Source: Archangium sp. (GTDB taxonomy: Bacteria > Myxococcota > Myxococcia > Myxococcales > Myxococcaceae). Taken from it: 64,000 nt of DNA. Position 1 is the first letter of the stretch, and each line of letters starts with the position of its first letter. Positions 60,439-64,000 of this stretch are shown in pieces. The stretch is from NCBI GenBank assembly GCA_030681645.1, contig JAUXRX010000025.1:1-64000 (forward strand), in the 5' to 3' direction. The position numbers and the translations under genes are program-made. The notes beneath the pieces are model-generated. The model made no database searches and was not told the DNA's origin. It saw only the letters and a list, made by a program, of their open reading frames with translations.

Positions 60439-61302
60439 CTACAATTTCGGCTGCAGGAATCGGCCCGTGGCCAGCAGGCCGTCGGCGATCCGCTCGTACC
60501 AGGCCTTTTGCGCGGCGGTGCCTGACACCGCAATGGGCGTGCCGGCGTCGCTCGACTGGCGAACGGCCATGTCGATGGGGATCTCCCCGAGAAAAGGCAG
60601 CCCATATTGTTTCGCCAGCAGCTGGCCGCCGCCCTCACCGAAGATGGCGTAGCGCTGGCCGGTGTCGGGGGCGACGAAGCCGCTCAGGTTCTCCACGATG
60701 CCGCCGATGGGAATGTGCACGTCTTGCAGCATCTTGATGGCGCGGCGCACGTCGTCGGTGCTGATCACCTGGGGCGTGGTGACGACCAGGGCCGCGGTGA
60801 CGCGCAGCTCCTGGGCCATGGTGAGCTGCGTGTCACCCGTGCCCGGCGGCATGTCGACCACCAGCAGATCGAGCTCGCCCCAGTCGACGTCTTCGAGCAG
60901 CTGAATGAGGGCGCTGGTGGCCACGCTGGCGCGCCACACCAGCGGGGTATCGGGGGTGGGCGTGGTCATGCCCACGCTCATCACCTTCATCCCGAAGTTC
61001 TCGGCGCAGACGATGCGCTCCTGGTCGTTCCAGGTGAGGCGCTCGTCGTCGACCTGCAGCATGCGCGGCACCGAGGGGCCGTAGACGTCGGCGTCGAGCA
61101 GCCCCACCTTCCAGTCGCGCTGGGCGAAGACCGAGGCCACGTTGACGGCGACGGTGCTCTTCCCCACCCCGCCCTTGCCGCTGGTGACGATGAGGACGTT
61201 CTTCGCCCAGGGGGCGCGATCGTTGGGGCGGCTGCTGTGGCCGAAGGACTTACCCTTCGACTCGAGCAGCTTCCTGCGGGCCAGCTCGTCGGCGTCGCTC
61301 AC
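60439..61302 (-). CDS. Mrp/ApbC-type P-loop ATPase lacking the CxxC
   Basis: 287 residues. VTSGKGGVGKST is the deviant Walker A, DADVYGPSVPRML and VDMPPGTGDTQLT are typical Mrp motifs. The cluster-binding CPxC normally seen at ENxSxFxCPxC is ENLSGFVAPDTG here, so no bridging cluster is expected at that site. The family delivers Fe-S clusters. Its position between a sigma factor and a molybdoenzyme operon suggests a specific maturation role. GTG start 61302, four bases after the sigma factor stop. Confidence 0.9.
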   Translation of the reverse strand: MSDADELARRKLLESKGKSFGHSSRPNDRAPWAKNVLIVTSGKGGVGKSTVAVNVASVFAQRDWKVGLLDADVYGPSVPRMLQVDDERLTWNDQERIVCAENFGMKVMSVGMTTPTPDTPLVWRASVATSALIQLLEDVDWGELDLLVVDMPPGTGDTQLTMAQELRVTAALVVTTPQVISTDDVRRAIKMLQDVHIPIGGIVENLSGFVAPDTGQRYAIFGEGGGQLLAKQYGLPFLGEIPIDMAVRQSSDAGTPIAVSGTAAQKAWYERIADGLLATGRFLQPKL

Positions 61303-61306
61303 GAGC

Positions 61307-62107
61307 TCACTCCGCGGACATGCGCAGGGCCTGGCGCACCGCGGCGCGCACCGGCGCCGGCACCTCGCCCCCGGGAATGGCGCGGCACATCGAGACGGTG
61401 CGCTTGAGCGAGTCGCAGGCGGCAGTGCAGCGCACGCACCCCTCGAGGTGGGCCTCGATGCGCGCGCAGGCGGCCTGATCGATCTCGGACGCGGCGTAGG
61501 CCGAGAGCTCCTGCTGCAGCTCGGGGCAGCCGAGGTCGGTGTCGCGATCGTCGAGCACCGCGGCCAGGCTCTGCTTGAGCTGCATGCGGGCGCGGTGAAG
61601 CCGGCTCTTGAGCGCGCCCACCTCGATGCCCACCACGTCGGCGGCCTCTTCGGCCGACAGCCCCTCGACGTCGCGCAGCACCAGGGCCTCGCGGTGCTCT
61701 TCCTGCAACGTGTTCATGGCGGCCTGGATGACGTGGCCCACCTCGCGCGCGTGCGCCTTCGCGTCGAGCGAGGTGGAGTCGGTGGGGATCGCCTTCACCT
61801 CGGTGCCCTCCATCGACTCGAGGTGGGCGGGCTCACCCTCGCGGCGGCGGCGCTGCTTGATGCAGAAGCTGCGAGCCACCTGGTACAGCCACGTCGAGAG
61901 CTGGGAGTCGCCGCGGAAGGTGCCGAGGTTCTTGAACGCGGCCAGCAGCGTCTCCTGCAGCACGTCGCGCGCGTCGTCTTCGTTGCCGCACATGCGCAGC
62001 CCGAACCGGTAGATCTTCTGCTCGTGGCGGGCGAGCAGCGAGTCCATCGCTTTCGCGTCGCCCTTCTTCACCTGCTCGATGAGCTGGGCGTCGGTCACTT
62101 CAGGCAT
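61307..62107 (-). CDS. ECF sigma factor fused to a zinc-finger (anti-sigma-like) domain
   Basis: 266 residues. Sigma-2 (about 15-85: CGNEDDARDVLQETLLAAFKN), sigma-4 (about 125-185: ALVLRDVEGLSAEEAADVVG with helix-turn-helix, then LKSRLHRARMQLK), and a C-terminal zf-HC2-like segment (EAHLEGCVRCTAAC) with His-x3-Cys-x2-Cys. Such C-terminal domains usually occur on separate anti-sigma factors. It is the first gene of the operon that contains Mrp and the second molybdoenzyme. A TATATT box sits six bases before the ATG. Confidence 0.9.
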   Translation of the reverse strand: MPEVTDAQLIEQVKKGDAKAMDSLLARHEQKIYRFGLRMCGNEDDARDVLQETLLAAFKNLGTFRGDSQLSTWLYQVARSFCIKQRRRREGEPAHLESMEGTEVKAIPTDSTSLDAKAHAREVGHVIQAAMNTLQEEHREALVLRDVEGLSAEEAADVVGIEVGALKSRLHRARMQLKQSLAAVLDDRDTDLGCPELQQELSAYAASEIDQAACARIEAHLEGCVRCTAACDSLKRTVSMCRAIPGGEVPAPVRAAVRQALRMSAE

Positions 62108-62113
62108 GGAGCC

Positions 62114-62132
62114 AATATAGCGGTCTCACCGC
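62114..62132 (-). promoter_or_regulatory. Promoter and operator-like repeat before the sigma factor gene
   Basis: On the minus strand TATATT (62114-62119) is a good -10 box six bases before the ATG, so the mRNA may be leaderless. An inverted repeat GCGGT-CTC-ACCGC (62120-62132) overlaps the spacer, a position for a repressor or activator. No convincing -35 box is seen. Inferred. Confidence 0.45.
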
Positions 62133-62162
62133 GACATGCCCCATGAGAGAGCAATCGCGAGT

Positions 62163-63293
62163 TCATTCATGGCTGTCTGGCTTCGCGGTGGTGGGCCAGA
62201 AGGTCGCTGCGCGCGCCGTGTCGGAGCTGAAGACGAGCTTCCCCGCGGGCAGCTCATACAGCCGCGGGTGGGTGCCCACATGCGAGCCCGTGACCAGCAG
62301 GTGCGCTCCGCTCGTCCGCACCGCCACCAGGTCGCCGTCGGTGAAGCCCAGCTTCGGCAGCGGCTTCGGCGCAGGCGTGCCGAGCGCGATCAGGCCGGTG
62401 GTGTAGGCGAACTCGCCGGAGATCTCCCAGACGTAGAGCCGCGCGCCGCCCGCGCCGAGGAAGATCCACTGTCCGTCGTCGGCGCCGGCGTCCTTCGGCG
62501 CGAGGTTCATCAGCCCCGGCAGCACCGCGTCCTCCGCGACGTCGCCTTGCGCGTGTGATGCCGCGAGGTCGGCGCTGCGCGGGCCGAAGCGCCGGAAGGC
62601 CTCGAGCTCCTTCACGCCCAGGCCGTAGTCCCACCCGGTGGTGGACAGCTTCGACTCCACCCGCTTCCAGTCCGCACCCTCGCGCCGGTACGCGTGCACC
62701 ACCACCGGCACGCCTTCGTGCAGGGTGGACAGGTCGAAGGTCTGCCCCGCGGCCACGAACGTGCCCTTCGCGTCTTCCGGCACCGGCTGCTCGAGCAGCG
62801 CCAGCACCGCGCCGGTGGCGTCGAGGCCCAGCTCCTGGAGCGTGAGCCCGGGCAGCGCGGGGAAGGGCAACGGCTCGACCTGCTGGCGGCGCGTGGAGAC
62901 CACGAAGGCGCGCGGCGTCGCCTGGGCGTCGGCCACCTCGTCGGCGTAGCCGGGCTTGCTCGACCCCCGGCTGGCGTAGCCCGCCGACTGAACGTGCTGT
63001 GGATCGAACCAGACCAGGGCCTTCGACGCGTCGGGGGTCCACGCGACGCGCGCGCCCACGCAGGTTCCGGGGAAGCGCGCGAGCACCACCTGCTTGCCCG
63101 CCACCGGGTCGAGCTGGCGCCACTCACAGCCTTCGCCCGCGGGCTCGAACAGCGAGAGCGTGGAGGACGCGGTGGGCACGGCGAACTCCAGCACGGCCGG
63201 GCCGGCATCGGGCGTGGGCGTGGCCGCCGCGGGCGATGACTTCCGGCAACCGGCGACGGCGAGCAGGAGCGAGGCGAGCAACAGGGAGCGCAT
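62163..63293 (-). CDS. Lipoprotein of unknown function
   Basis: 376 residues. Lipobox VAGC near residue 16, then an Ala/Pro/Thr linker and a beta-rich domain with no recognised family. It faces the periplasm or outer surface. It ends 55 bases before the sigma factor gene, on the same strand, so it may lie upstream in the same transcript or be independent. Confidence 0.75.
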   Translation of the reverse strand: MRSLLLASLLLAVAGCRKSSPAAATPTPDAGPAVLEFAVPTASSTLSLFEPAGEGCEWRQLDPVAGKQVVLARFPGTCVGARVAWTPDASKALVWFDPQHVQSAGYASRGSSKPGYADEVADAQATPRAFVVSTRRQQVEPLPFPALPGLTLQELGLDATGAVLALLEQPVPEDAKGTFVAAGQTFDLSTLHEGVPVVVHAYRREGADWKRVESKLSTTGWDYGLGVKELEAFRRFGPRSADLAASHAQGDVAEDAVLPGLMNLAPKDAGADDGQWIFLGAGGARLYVWEISGEFAYTTGLIALGTPAPKPLPKLGFTDGDLVAVRTSGAHLLVTGSHVGTHPRLYELPAGKLVFSSDTARAATFWPTTAKPDSHE

Positions 63294-63330
63294 GGGCGCG
63301 TTCTAGCGTGAGGAGCATCGAGTCACCTCC

Positions 63331-63366
63331 CCGTTCACCCCGAGCGAAGTCGAGGGACGAACGGGG
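63331..63366. repeat. Dispersed palindromic repeat, family 2, intergenic
   Basis: Starts CCGTTCACCCCGAGCGAAGT and continues to GACGAACGGGG, with outer arms CCGTTC and GAACGG able to pair. It lies in the 130-base gap between divergent genes; I see no other feature there. Confidence 0.75.
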
Positions 63367-63423
63367 GGCGAGCCCCATTTCGGTCAACCCTGCGAGCGCC
63401 TGCGAACCTGATAGGCCGGGTTC

Positions 63424-63936
63424 GTGGTGAGCCGATCGAAGGAGAAGACGCCCGTCACCGGCCTCTCGCGAGGGGTCTTCGCGCTCGCGAAGACGAAGCG
63501 GAAGCGGTTCCTCTGGTGCGCCTGGTGGACCGGGGAGCCCACCGCGAGCCCCTTCCGGCCCCCCGACGCCTGGGGTGGAGGCGCCTTCACGCGGGAGGAA
63601 GCGCAGGCGCTCGCCGAGCGCGCCGCCGCGCGTCCACTCTCGCCCGTCGACGATCACTGGGCCGGGGCGTGGAAGCGGAGCCTCGCGGGCCTGGCGCCGT
63701 TCCCGAAGCACACCGGCCGCGTGCCCCGGGCGAGCGGTTCGCCGCCGCTGTCCATCAATCCCTTCGAGGTGCTCGGCCTGACCGGCGAGGCCACCCTCGA
63801 CGAGGTGAAGCTCGCCTTCAGGAAGAAGGCGCTCGAGCACCACCCGGATCAGGGCGGCACCACCGAGGCCTTCCTCGAGGTCCGCCGCGCCTGGGAGTCC
63901 ATCGTGAAGCGCCGGTCCCGTCGCCCGCGGGGGTGA
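63424..63936 (+). CDS. C-terminal J-domain (DnaJ-like) protein
   Basis: 170 residues. The C-terminal 65 residues form a J domain (NPFEVLGLTGEATLDEVKLAFRKKALEHHPDQGG) with the HPD tripeptide that stimulates Hsp70 ATPase. The N-terminal part is basic and Trp-rich (RFLWCAWWTG) and unassigned. GTG 63424 or 63427. It is not linked to a dnaK gene here. The remaining bases to 64000 hold nothing I recognise. Confidence 0.85.
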   Translation: MVSRSKEKTPVTGLSRGVFALAKTKRKRFLWCAWWTGEPTASPFRPPDAWGGGAFTREEAQALAERAAARPLSPVDDHWAGAWKRSLAGLAPFPKHTGRVPRASGSPPLSINPFEVLGLTGEATLDEVKLAFRKKALEHHPDQGGTTEAFLEVRRAWESIVKRRSRRPRG

Positions 63937-64000
63937 CCTTCGGCCTCAGCGCGAGAGGCCCCACGCAGAGAGCAACCACGCGAGGCTCTTCGCTTCGTCC

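Overview
The window is a dense, high-GC stretch of a bacterial chromosome, very probably from the Myxococcota (Myxococcus/Archangium-like). The reasons are a C-terminal Cys-Gly-Cys plus hydrophobic helix plus Arg cluster of the MYXO-CTERM type, several Cys-rich or choice-of-anchor lipoproteins, an alternative chemosensory operon with a HEAT-repeat protein, frequent GTG starts and many 4-nt stop/start overlaps. I see no rRNA, tRNA, insertion sequence, phage gene or CRISPR array. No gene-free gap exceeds about 250 bases.

Layout. 1-3.2 kb: a CheY-like regulator, a LysR regulator, an MFS transporter and a DUF2938 membrane protein. 3.4-6.5 kb: an exported protein and a CHASE2-type adenylate cyclase. 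6.5-14.1 kb (minus): a chemosensory operon cheY-cheA-cheW-cheW-HEAT-cheR-cheB. 14.1-16.6 kb (minus): ribB(X)-ribH-nusB plus an aminopeptidase-like domain protein. 17-22.8 kb: two alpha/beta hydrolases and a KdpD/KdpE-like two-component pair, divergent from the potassium transporter gene kup. 22.9-32 kb: a large lipoprotein, a peptidoglycan-binding/EEP-nuclease protein, a methyltransferase, a glycine-rich MYXO-CTERM protein, riboflavin synthase, a cyclic-nucleotide-binding protein, an amidohydrolase and a VOC protein.

The most striking part is 32-60 kb. A tightly packed plus-strand operon (32.2-40.3 kb) joins a two-domain sulfurtransferase, a YeeE/YedE (TsuA-like) thiosulfate-type transporter, a 43-residue one-helix protein, a membrane-anchored rhodanese without catalytic Cys, and a Tat-exported type II DMSO-reductase-family enzyme (alpha, beta, and a gamma subunit fused to cytochrome c). 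A minus-strand sulfane-sulfur cluster follows (43.6-46.6 kb: two rhodaneses, a persulfide-dioxygenase-like protein, and a divergent TauE/SafE exporter). A second, minus-strand molybdoenzyme operon (about 62.1-52.6 kb) starts with a sigma factor fused to a zinc-finger domain and an Mrp-type ATPase lacking its CxxC. It continues with PsrB-, PsrC/NrfD- and PsrA-like subunits, a TorD-like chaperone and a multi-cluster ferredoxin. I infer a periplasmic pathway handling thiosulfate, sulfane sulfur or a related oxyanion; the actual substrate cannot be read from sequence.

Small dispersed palindromic repeats (two families) occur between genes and also inside coding sequences, where they supply protein segments. 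Two genes near the left end share a promoter-like element with identical spacing.
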